A stretch of 8,333 nucleotides of DNA from Erysipelothrix sp. UBA3383 (GTDB taxonomy: Bacteria > Bacillota_I > Bacilli_A > Erysipelotrichales > Erysipelotrichaceae), in contig DEPV01000092.1 in NCBI GenBank assembly GCA_002358955.1, positions 1 to 8,333 of the forward strand, in the 5' to 3' direction. The first letter of the stretch is position 1, and the number at the start of each line of letters is the position of its first letter. Below the pieces are notes generated by a model, which saw only the letters and a program-made list of their open reading frames with translations, was not told the origin of the DNA and ran no database searches. The translations under genes and the position numbers were made by a program. Shown here piece after piece: positions 1-4,678 of the stretch.

Positions 1-529
1 GAATTGAAGAACTACGAATCATCTCTTTCTTAAATGTTCCATAGCGTGGATCCCTTGAGTCTGATGAATTCAGACGGTTATCACCCATTACAAAATACTC
101 ACCTTCAGGAACAACAATCGGTTCACTAAAGTTTTTAGTAAACAAATCAGAGTCCTTTAAATGTTTTTGTTCTTTTTTAAATTGTTCATTGAGAAATGTT
201 TCTTCAACAACATCTCCATTAATATACAATACATCATTTTCATAGAATATTTCATCCCCTGGTAAACCAATAACACGTTTCACCAAGTTTTTATTTTGCT
301 CTTTAATTTGAACGACAACAATATCAAAGCGCTCAATTCCTGATGTTTTAACTTTTAAAACATTAGAAAATCCCAAATCTTTATCATGAAGTGTTGGCTC
401 CATAGATGATCCATCCACTCGAACCGGAATAAAAATAAATTGCGTAGCAAGGATGACAACAACCAGCGCTATCACAACACTAATAATCAATTCTTTCAGT
501 TGGTCTAGAAACTTATCGTTCTTTTTCAT
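1..529 (-). CDS. lepB: Type I signal peptidase, 3' end cut by window edge
   Basis: This is a membrane-bound serine protease that removes signal peptides from exported proteins, acting outside the membrane. I translated 176 codons from ATG at 529. A short charged N-terminus (MKKNDK) leads into one hydrophobic segment at about residues 13-35. The catalytic Ser is Ser42 in GSSMEPTL, the general-base Lys is Lys84 in KRVIGLPGD, and the conserved GDNRxxSSDSR box lies at residues 149-159. All catalytic elements are therefore present. Gram-positive SipS-type enzymes are about 185 residues long, so only a short C-terminal tail should be missing. The start is supported by a GAGGGG-type SD just upstream (537-543). 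It follows rplS by 46 bases with a terminator in between, so expression probably relies partly on read-through. Function is confident; which signal peptidase paralogue it is cannot be told. Confidence 0.95.
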   Translation of the reverse strand, partial: MKKNDKFLDQLKELIISVVIALVVVILATQFIFIPVRVDGSSMEPTLHDKDLGFSNVLKVKTSGIERFDIVVVQIKEQNKNLVKRVIGLPGDEIFYENDVLYINGDVVEETFLNEQFKKEQKHLKDSDLFTKNFSEPIVVPEGEYFVMGDNRLNSSDSRDPRYGTFKKEMIRSSSI

Positions 530-551
530 TTTTTATCCCCTCTTCTATATG

Positions 552-577
552 AAAAAAGCCGTATTTAAACGGCTTTT
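552..577 (-). terminator. Intrinsic terminator after rplS
   Basis: Arms 569-577 and 554-562 form a 9-bp perfect stem (AAAAGCCGT/ACGGCTTTT) around a 6-nt loop. In the minus-strand transcript the stem runs into six U residues. The rplS stop codon lies in the first arm. The hairpin ends about 8 bases before the lepB SD, so it either ends an rplS-only transcript or lowers lepB expression. Confidence 0.8.
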
Positions 578-923
578 AGCGAATCTCTTTAAGACGTGCA
601 GATTTACCTGAACGCTCACGTAAGTAATAAAGTTTACTACGACGTACTTTACCACGACGAAGAACTGTAACACTGTCAACTACTGGTGAGTTTACAGGGA
701 ATGTTCTTTCGACACCGATTCCTGATGATATTTTACGTACTGTGAAAGCTTCAGCAATTCCCTTACCATAACGTTTGATAACTACTCCTTCAAACGCCTG
801 GATACGAGTTTTTCCACCCTCTTGGATACGAACATCAACACGAACTGTACATCCTGATCTGAAATCAGGGATGTCTGTACGTAATTGAGATTTAGTAATT
901 TCTTGAACTAAATTTAATCCCAT
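576..923 (-). CDS. rplS: 50S ribosomal protein L19
   Basis: L19 is a large-subunit ribosomal protein located near the interface with the 30S subunit. The protein shows the family pattern: NLVQEITKSQLRTDIPDFRSGCTVRVDVRIQEGGKTRIQAFEGVV near the N-terminus, then SSGIGVERTFPVNSP, and the basic tail RRGKVRRSKLYYLRERSGKSARLKEIR. An upstream in-frame ATG at 929 exists, but the AAGGAG SD (931-936) leaves only one base before it. The same SD is seven bases from the ATG at 923, so I choose 923, giving 115 residues beginning MGLNLVQEI, the usual L19 length. It has its own promoter at 1001-1029 and a terminator overlapping the stop codon. The trmD gene that often precedes rplS is not here. Confidence 0.97.
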   Translation of the reverse strand: MGLNLVQEITKSQLRTDIPDFRSGCTVRVDVRIQEGGKTRIQAFEGVVIKRYGKGIAEAFTVRKISSGIGVERTFPVNSPVVDSVTVLRRGKVRRSKLYYLRERSGKSARLKEIR

Positions 924-1000
924 TTCCATGCTCCTTCTCTGTTAAAACTAATTCTTGAACTTATTCTTTCAGCGGAACTAGAGTGCTTTTAAGCCTTAAT

Positions 1001-1029
1001 ATCATATCATGAGTCACAATCAATGTCTA
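1001..1029 (-). promoter_or_regulatory. Sigma-A type promoter of rplS
   Basis: On the minus strand, TAGACA (1024-1029) is followed after exactly 17 bases by TATGAT (1001-1006). Each box is one mismatch from consensus. Transcription would start near 994, giving a leader of about 70 nt before the rplS start. Bacillota often carry an autoregulatory L19 leader RNA here; I see only a tiny GCTT/AAGC hairpin and cannot confirm that motif. Confidence 0.65.
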
Positions 1030-1120
1030 GTATTAAAATTTTGTGTTTCAGAGCCATCTTTTTATGATGATTTAAGCGTGTTAGAAGTGACCATTCACCA
1101 CTAAATATGCTTCTTTTGAT

Positions 1121-1149
1121 TAGATTTTATCCCACTTTATGGCTATAAT
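1121..1149 (+). promoter_or_regulatory. Promoter of the HAD-GNAT pair
   Basis: A perfect -10 box TATAAT (1144-1149) lies 17 bases after a weaker -35 candidate TAGATT (1121-1126). The SD-like GCGAGG (1165-1170) sits six bases before the ATG at 1177. This promoter is divergent from that of rplS, with about 90 bases between the two -35 boxes. Confidence 0.55.
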
Positions 1150-1176
1150 AAACATAATAGAAAAGCGAGGTCACTT

Positions 1177-1839
1177 ATGTTAAAAGGATTAATTTTTGAT
1201 TTTGATGGATTGCTGATTGATACTGAATATGCATGGTATCCAATCTATAAGGACTATCTTTATGAAAAGCACAGTTATACATTATTAATGGAAGATTTTT
1301 TAATTTGCATTGGGAGTGGCGATAATCAGTTATTGGATATTCTACAAGATGAAATTGGAACAGCTTTTGATAGAGAACATTTTCATGACTTCAAATACCC
1401 TAAATTCATAGAGGCCACAAGTCAATTACCAATAAAGGAAGGTGCTTTAGACCTACTTCAAGAAGCCAAAGAGCAAGGCTTAAAAATTGCAATTGCAACC
1501 AGTTCACGACATCCACATGCTGAAAAACATTTGAAGCGTTGGGGCATCTTGGATATGTTTGATGTGATCATTACTCGTGATGATGTAGAGTTTGCAAAAC
1601 CAGAACCTGATTTATTTCTTAAAGCAGTAGAAGTATTAGACCTTCATAAAGATGAAGTCTTTATCTTTGAAGATTCATACAATGGCTTAATTGCTGGTAA
1701 TGCAGCAGGTATTGATACGATCATTGTACCTAATGAGGTTACAAAACACAGTACCTTTGAAACTGAGTTTAAAAAGCATGATAGTTTAAAAGAATTAAAT
1801 TTAGAAATTTTAAGAGGTTATAAAAATGAAAATCTTTAA
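1177..1839 (+). CDS. HAD-superfamily hydrolase, beta-phosphoglucomutase/phosphatase-like
   Basis: This is a soluble 220-residue phosphatase or phosphomutase of the haloacid dehalogenase superfamily. All four HAD motifs are visible. Motif I is FDFDGLLIDTE with nucleophile Asp8 and Asp10, and motif II is IATSS at about residues 106-110. The motif III Lys is Lys141 in AKPEPDLF, and motif IV is the acidic pair Glu165-Asp166 in FEDSYNGL. The helical cap (about residues 18-85) sits between motifs I and II, typical of subfamily I and the PgmB/GS1-like group. The substrate cannot be read from the sequence; small sugar phosphates or nucleotides are typical. Its end overlaps the next gene by 14 bases, so the two are probably translationally coupled and made from one mRNA. 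Confidence 0.9.
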   Translation: MLKGLIFDFDGLLIDTEYAWYPIYKDYLYEKHSYTLLMEDFLICIGSGDNQLLDILQDEIGTAFDREHFHDFKYPKFIEATSQLPIKEGALDLLQEAKEQGLKIAIATSSRHPHAEKHLKRWGILDMFDVIITRDDVEFAKPEPDLFLKAVEVLDLHKDEVFIFEDSYNGLIAGNAAGIDTIIVPNEVTKHSTFETEFKKHDSLKELNLEILRGYKNENL

Positions 1840-2245
1840 GAGTCATACACAAAGCACCATTCCTTTAGTGGATGCATTATTAAAAGGGCATCAACTGGAA
1901 GCGGATATGGGTGTTTCTACCCCTAAGATACAACACACATTCTCAGCTGTTGAAGATGACGTATTTTTAGGTGGTTTAGTGTGTCATATTACAGATCAAA
2001 CCATGCACATTGAAATGTTAGCACTGGAGGTTAATGCTCGTGGTATGGGACTTGGAACCAAACTAGTCAATGCAGCACTTGAATTTGCAGAACAAGAAGA
2101 TGTTATTGCAGTTACTGTAAGTACTCTAGAATTTCAAGCCAAAGATTTCTACTTGGGCCTTGGCTTTAAGATCTTTGGTGAACTTGATGATGTACCATTT
2201 AAAGGAACTAAGAAATACTTTTTCGTAAAATACTTAGATCGTTAA
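1826..2245 (+). CDS. GNAT-family N-acetyltransferase
   Basis: This is a 139-residue protein of the Gcn5-related acetyltransferase superfamily, which transfers acetyl from acetyl-CoA to an amine. The acetyl-CoA pyrophosphate-binding motif A is seen as LALEVNARGMGLGTKLV (residues 65-81), with the R-G-x-G-x-G core at 72-77. The C-terminal motif B is DFYLGLGFKIFGEL (residues 107-120). A single catalytic domain fills the protein. The start overlaps the end of the HAD gene, and AAGAGG (1812-1817) eight bases upstream serves as SD. The acceptor is unknown. The link with a HAD phosphatase suggests small-molecule modification, but that is inference; I see nothing that ties it to drug resistance. Confidence 0.87.
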   Translation: MKIFKSHTQSTIPLVDALLKGHQLEADMGVSTPKIQHTFSAVEDDVFLGGLVCHITDQTMHIEMLALEVNARGMGLGTKLVNAALEFAEQEDVIAVTVSTLEFQAKDFYLGLGFKIFGELDDVPFKGTKKYFFVKYLDR

Positions 2246-2257
2246 TTGAATCAAATG

Positions 2258-2324
2258 CAGTATTCCTTTATATAAGTATTAAAGCCATATCTCCCCTAAG
2301 GAAATATGGCTTTTTTGAATACTG
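2258..2324. terminator. Shared hairpin terminator between convergent genes
   Basis: The core hairpin has a 10-bp perfect stem (2281-2290 AAAGCCATAT with 2304-2313 ATATGGCTTT) and a 13-nt loop. It is followed on the plus strand by T residues to 2316, a good terminator for the GNAT gene. An outer 8-bp inverted repeat (CAGTATTC 2258-2265, GAATACTG 2317-2324) encloses it. In the minus direction, 12 bases after the converging ABC-F stop codon, the stem is followed only by a weak U-rich stretch, so termination there is probably less efficient. Confidence 0.8.
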
Positions 2325-2326
2325 AA

Positions 2327-3781
2327 TTAAATTTCTTGAATTTTTCCATCTATAATTTCAAGTACGACATCTGCGACTTTTTCAATTAATGATTTATCAT
2401 GACTTATAAAAAAGATTGTACCTGCATAATTAATCATCAATTCCTCTAAAGCTACAAGACTTCTTACATCTAGAAAATTACTGGGTTCATCCATCAGCAA
2501 CACATTATACTTACCAATTAGCAACTTGCTTAATTGAAGCTTAATCAATTCACCCCCACTTAAAATGGATAATTGTTTCCTTACTATATCTTGACTAAAT
2601 CCCATGGAAGCGAGTATTGATCGAATCTCTGATACATTATAATCAGTATCTTCGTTCATAAATTCCATTACATTTTGATTTAAGTCATACTTGTAGGCAT
2701 CTTGTGCAAAGTATCCAATTCTAACTTTTGACGCTATTTCTATACCTATTTCACGTTCTATGATCATTTTTACCAGTGTTGTCTTCCCAACACCATTGCC
2801 ACCAACAAGAGCAACTTTTTTACCTAATGGTATTTTAAAGTCTGCATTGGTGAATATTATCTTATCATCATAGTGTTTATGAATGTTCATTCCAATAATG
2901 GGATATGGGTTGTGTAACTCTATACTTTTTGTCTGTTTAAACTTGATTGGTCTGAAAGACTTTAAAGGTTCAACTTTTTCAAGTTTGTTCAACCTTTGCT
3001 CTATTGATTTTGCTGCATTATAGAGTGATTTTTGTTTGCTTCCGGATGACTTTTGATGTGCTAGTCTTCCACTCCCCTTTTCTCTTTTAGGTGATTTGGA
3101 GTTTCGTTGAACAAGCTTATCTGCTTGTCGACGTTTTTCACTAGCTACTTGGATGAGTCTGTTTTTCTCTTCGATGTAATTATCATAGTCTAATTTTAAA
3201 GAGTTTGCTTCTTTTTCCTTTTCTCTTAGATAATCACTATAATTACCCCAGTATTGTGTAATTTTACCATCTTTCAATTCCCAAATTTTGTTTACTACTT
3301 CATCTAGAAAGTATCGATCATGACTCACTACCAACACCCCACCGTAAAAGTACTTTAACTTTTCAATTAAATAGTTAATACCATCCTGATCCAGATGGTT
3401 AGTTGGCTCATCTGCAACAATGGCATGCACATCATTAGATAATGCTGTTGCTATTTTAGTGCGCGTTTCTTCTCCACCACTCATTTTATCAATCGTAAGA
3501 TTCTGTACTCCTAATTTAGATAACATCGAGTAATCTTCAATAGTTGTCATATCCAATGTTTCGAGTTGTGGAATGTATGATACCCTACCATACCTCTCAA
3601 TGTCACAATTCTCTATTGAAAGAGTTCCGATTAACGCCTTGATTAAAGTACTCTTACCAGCACCATTATCACCTACTAAACCAATGCGATCATAAGTATA
3701 GAGTTCTAAGTCTTTTATATTCAATATTTCTTTACCATCAAACTCAAGTTCGATGTTCTTAGCTTTAATTATTAATTCCAT
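2327..3781 (-). CDS. msr(D): ABC-F ribosome-protection protein, Msr(D)/Mel-like
   Basis: This 484-residue protein has two fused ABC ATPase domains and no membrane segments, as in ABC-F translation factors that bind the ribosome and dislodge antibiotics. Domain 1 has Walker A GDNGAGKST (37-45), signature MSGGE (100-104), Walker B IVADEP (121-126) and switch His154. Domain 2 has GGNGVGKTT (327-335), LSGGE (407-411), LLMDEPSNFLD (428-438) and His461. All ATPase residues are intact. The charged linker of about 100 residues between them (about 190-290) is the region that reaches toward the drug site in resistance ABC-Fs. From memory the sequence resembles Msr(D) along its whole length (start MELIIKAK, DRIGLVG, YWGNYSDYLR, RLAHQKS, ELHNPYPI), but with many substitutions, so I call it a divergent Msr(D)-like protein. 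Family knowledge predicts protection against 14/15-membered macrolides and ketolides; this is inferred for the present protein. SD ACAGGAG (3788-3794) precedes the ATG. Control is by the two leaders upstream. Confidence 0.88.
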   Translation of the reverse strand: MELIIKAKNIELEFDGKEILNIKDLELYTYDRIGLVGDNGAGKSTLIKALIGTLSIENCDIERYGRVSYIPQLETLDMTTIEDYSMLSKLGVQNLTIDKMSGGEETRTKIATALSNDVHAIVADEPTNHLDQDGINYLIEKLKYFYGGVLVVSHDRYFLDEVVNKIWELKDGKITQYWGNYSDYLREKEKEANSLKLDYDNYIEEKNRLIQVASEKRRQADKLVQRNSKSPKREKGSGRLAHQKSSGSKQKSLYNAAKSIEQRLNKLEKVEPLKSFRPIKFKQTKSIELHNPYPIIGMNIHKHYDDKIIFTNADFKIPLGKKVALVGGNGVGKTTLVKMIIEREIGIEIASKVRIGYFAQDAYKYDLNQNVMEFMNEDTDYNVSEIRSILASMGFSQDIVRKQLSILSGGELIKLQLSKLLIGKYNVLLMDEPSNFLDVRSLVALEELMINYAGTIFFISHDKSLIEKVADVVLEIIDGKIQEI

Positions 3782-3787
3782 TTTATT

Positions 3788-3850
3788 CTCCTGTCTAATA
3801 CCGTATTATTTACTTTTATATTCGTAGTGTTATCTACGATATAAACAGGA
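3788..3850 (-). promoter_or_regulatory. Stem predicted to bury the ABC-F Shine-Dalgarno site
   Basis: In the transcript, 3850-3842 (TCCTGTTTA) can pair with 3797-3789 (TAGACAGGA): nine pairs including one G-U. This would cover the ABC-F SD. Inside it a second short stem (CGTAG 3838-3834 with CTACG 3827-3823) can form. A competing longer hairpin (3845-3839 with 3821-3815 plus the CGTAG/CTACG stem) would leave the SD free. There is no U-run after either, so this looks like a translational switch. Read by hand, not folded by program. Confidence 0.5.
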
Positions 3851-3854
3851 TTTA

Positions 3855-3875
3855 TTACATAAATATGAAGTACAT
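3855..3875 (-). CDS. msrDL: Msr(D)-type leader peptide MYFIFM
   Basis: This is a six-codon ORF, Met-Tyr-Phe-Ile-Phe-Met, ended by two tandem TAA codons (3857-3852). It has a strong SD AAGGAG (3889-3884) eight bases before the ATG. It differs only at residue 3 (Phe for Leu) from MYLIFM, the known leader of msr(D), on which erythromycin-bound ribosomes stall with the stop codon in the A site. It sits 73 bases before the ABC-F start, the expected place. If a ribosome stalled with Met6 in the P site, its leading edge would reach about 3845 and cover the TCCTGT arm that otherwise pairs with the ABC-F SD. Peptide and location are read directly; the sensing role is by homology. Confidence 0.82.
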   Translation of the reverse strand: MYFIFM

Positions 3876-3901
3876 TATCTAGACTCCTTTCCGTAAAGTA
3901 C

Positions 3902-3944
3902 AAAAAACAGCAAATCATACCCTTAATTGGCTTAGATTTGCTGT
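3902..3944 (-). terminator. Intrinsic terminator between the two leader peptides
   Basis: A 10-bp stem (3944-3935 ACAGCAAATC with 3916-3907 GATTTGCTGT) with an 18-nt loop is followed at once by six U residues (3907-3902) in the minus-strand transcript. It lies after the MTASMRLR leader and before the MYFIFM leader, so it would stop transcription before the ABC-F gene unless bypassed. This is the expected position of an attenuator. Confidence 0.82.
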
Positions 3945-3945
3945 C

Positions 3946-4046
3946 CTTAAAAAAGTCTATTCGTAAGAAGGACTGTTTTAAGCTTCATACATTACAAACA
4001 AGCACAAAAATTCTACCTTTTAGATAGAAATTTAATTTTTGTGTGC
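3946..4046 (-). promoter_or_regulatory. Hairpin cluster of the attenuator after leader 1
   Basis: Two imperfect hairpins fill this stretch. The first starts two bases after the MTASMRLR stop codon: GCACA (4046-4042) pairs with TGTGC (4006-4002), topped by an 8-bp stem 4029-4022/4018-4011 with an AAA loop. The second pairs CTTAAAA (3982-3976) with TTTTAAG (3952-3946), then AGTC with GACT and TTC with GAA. The segment TGAAGCT (3987-3981) can instead pair with AGCTTCA (4068-4062) inside the leader coding sequence. The structures are mutually exclusive, as in attenuators. Hand-folded only. Confidence 0.5.
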
Positions 4047-4073
4047 TTATCTTAAACGCATTGAAGCTGTCAT
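4047..4073 (-). CDS. Macrolide-sensing leader peptide MTASMRLR (mef-type)
   Basis: This is an eight-codon ORF, Met-Thr-Ala-Ser-Met-Arg-Leu-Arg-stop, with a full SD AGGAGG (4088-4083) nine bases before its ATG. Residues 6-8, Arg-Leu-Arg, are the +x+ arrest motif of ErmD/ErmK-type leaders (MTHSMRLR...), where a macrolide in the exit tunnel blocks peptide bond formation at this motif. As I recall, the leader of the mef-mel (mef-msr(D)) operon of streptococci is this same peptide. A ribosome stalled with Leu7 in the P site would cover AGCTTCA (4068-4062) and the base of the following hairpin, and so change folding ahead of the terminator at 3902-3944. Here it serves the ABC-F gene, since no mef follows. 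It is too short for ordinary gene finders. Confidence 0.85.
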   Translation of the reverse strand: MTASMRLR

Positions 4074-4105
4074 AAACTACTTCCTCCTAATAATTTTATA
4101 TGATG

Positions 4106-4134
4106 AGTATACCATGAATTGTAATAAAATATTA
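4106..4134 (-). promoter_or_regulatory. Extended -10 promoter for the leader-ABC-F transcript
   Basis: Minus strand TGG-TATACT (4114-4106) is an extended -10 element (TGn plus a one-mismatch -10 box). The -35 region 17 bases upstream is poor (TAATAT, 4134-4129), as is common with extended -10 promoters. Transcription would start near 4099, about 26 nt before the MTASMRLR start codon and just upstream of its SD. Confidence 0.5.
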
Positions 4135-4148
4135 CTCAGAGACATCTT

Positions 4149-4178
4149 ACTATATTTTGTATAGATTCAAGATCACAA
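4149..4178 (-). promoter_or_regulatory. Alternative promoter for the leader-ABC-F transcript
   Basis: TTGTGA (4178-4173) and TATAGT (4154-4149) are separated by 18 bases on the minus strand. It begins 25 bases past the DUF1801 stop codon and would start transcription near 4142, also upstream of the first leader. The region is so AT-rich that one of the two promoter candidates may be chance. Confidence 0.35.
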
Positions 4179-4202
4179 CACTATATTATAATTAAGACAA
4201 TA

Positions 4203-4616
4203 TTAATCCACGTTTTGATATTTCTTATAGGTAATATCAATGAGTTCTTCAAGTACTTCTAAATCAATATCAGCTAGTTTATTCACATAAACACAACCCT
4301 TACTGGCTTTATGTTTTCCAATACGTTCAAGATAGGGTTCGCGTTCCTCACCCTCATACCCTAAGTACAGAGTAATGTTTGCTTTACGTGGTGAAAATGC
4401 GACGCTGGGCATATCCCCTTCACGTTTGGATTCATAAACATAATGATAAGTACCAAAACCAATGATGCTAGGCCCCCACATAACTGCAGGCGCATTTGTT
4501 ACAGTTTCAAATATTTTAAGAAGCCTAAGTGCTTCTTCTTTTTTACGAGGATGTTCTATCGTATCAATAAACTTAAGGACACTAACATCGGTGGGTCTCA
4601 TTACGGGATCTTTCAT
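4203..4616 (-). CDS. DUF1801 (YdhG-like) domain protein
   Basis: This is a 137-residue cytoplasmic protein made of one DUF1801 domain, a small alpha/beta fold of unproven function. Recognisable pieces are APAVMWGPSIIGFGTYHYVY (about 42-61), VAFSPRKANITLYLGY (72-87) and the GKHKASKGCVYVNKL segment (100-114), matching the family pattern. An in-frame ATG at 4637 would add seven residues but has no SD. A perfect AAGGAGGT (4631-4624) lies seven bases before the ATG at 4616, so I choose 4616. It is downstream of ffh with a weak terminator between and may be read partly from that operon. No signal peptide or membrane segment is visible. The gap of about 420 bases before the ABC-F gene holds the leader system and no other gene. 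Confidence 0.82.
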   Translation of the reverse strand: MKDPVMRPTDVSVLKFIDTIEHPRKKEEALRLLKIFETVTNAPAVMWGPSIIGFGTYHYVYESKREGDMPSVAFSPRKANITLYLGYEGEEREPYLERIGKHKASKGCVYVNKLADIDLEVLEELIDITYKKYQNVD

Positions 4617-4636
4617 ATGGATTACCTCCTTAGGCA

Positions 4637-4666
4637 TAAGAAAAGAAGGTCGCTGTGTACCTTCTT
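4637..4666 (-). terminator. Weak terminator after ffh
   Basis: An 8-bp perfect stem (4666-4659 AAGAAGGT with 4650-4643 ACCTTCTT) encloses an 8-nt loop and is followed by TTCTTAT on the minus strand. The U-tract is interrupted by C, so read-through into the DUF1801 gene, whose SD lies only a few bases further, is likely. Confidence 0.6.
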
Positions 4667-4678
4667 CTATTATAAGTA

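Noticed and set aside
924..929. Upstream ATG of rplS giving MEM...
   Set aside because: The SD AAGGAG is only one base from it but seven bases from the ATG at 923, so the shorter form is preferred.
930..994. L19 autoregulatory leader RNA upstream of rplS
   Set aside because: Position and length would suit it, but I could not find a convincing conserved fold by eye.
3815..3845. 12-bp hairpin with one bulge before the ABC-F gene as an intrinsic terminator
   Set aside because: It is A/T-rich apart from its CGTAG/CTACG top and is followed by AGTAAATAATACGG with no U-run, so I treat it as a possible alternative fold and not a terminator.
3876..4046. Possible remnant of a mef efflux gene between the two leaders
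   Set aside because: I looked for Mef-like coding sequence or a degraded membrane protein in this interval; it is filled by hairpins and a terminator and has no reading frame of useful length.
4185..4190. TATAAT on the minus strand just after the DUF1801 stop as promoter
   Set aside because: At 16-18 base spacing the upstream hexamers (for example ACGTGG) do not resemble a -35 box and there is no TGn extension; AT-richness explains the match.
4617..4637. Longer DUF1801 start (MPKEVIH extension)
   Set aside because: Those codons contain the perfect SD AAGGAGGT used by the ATG at 4616, and no SD precedes 4637.
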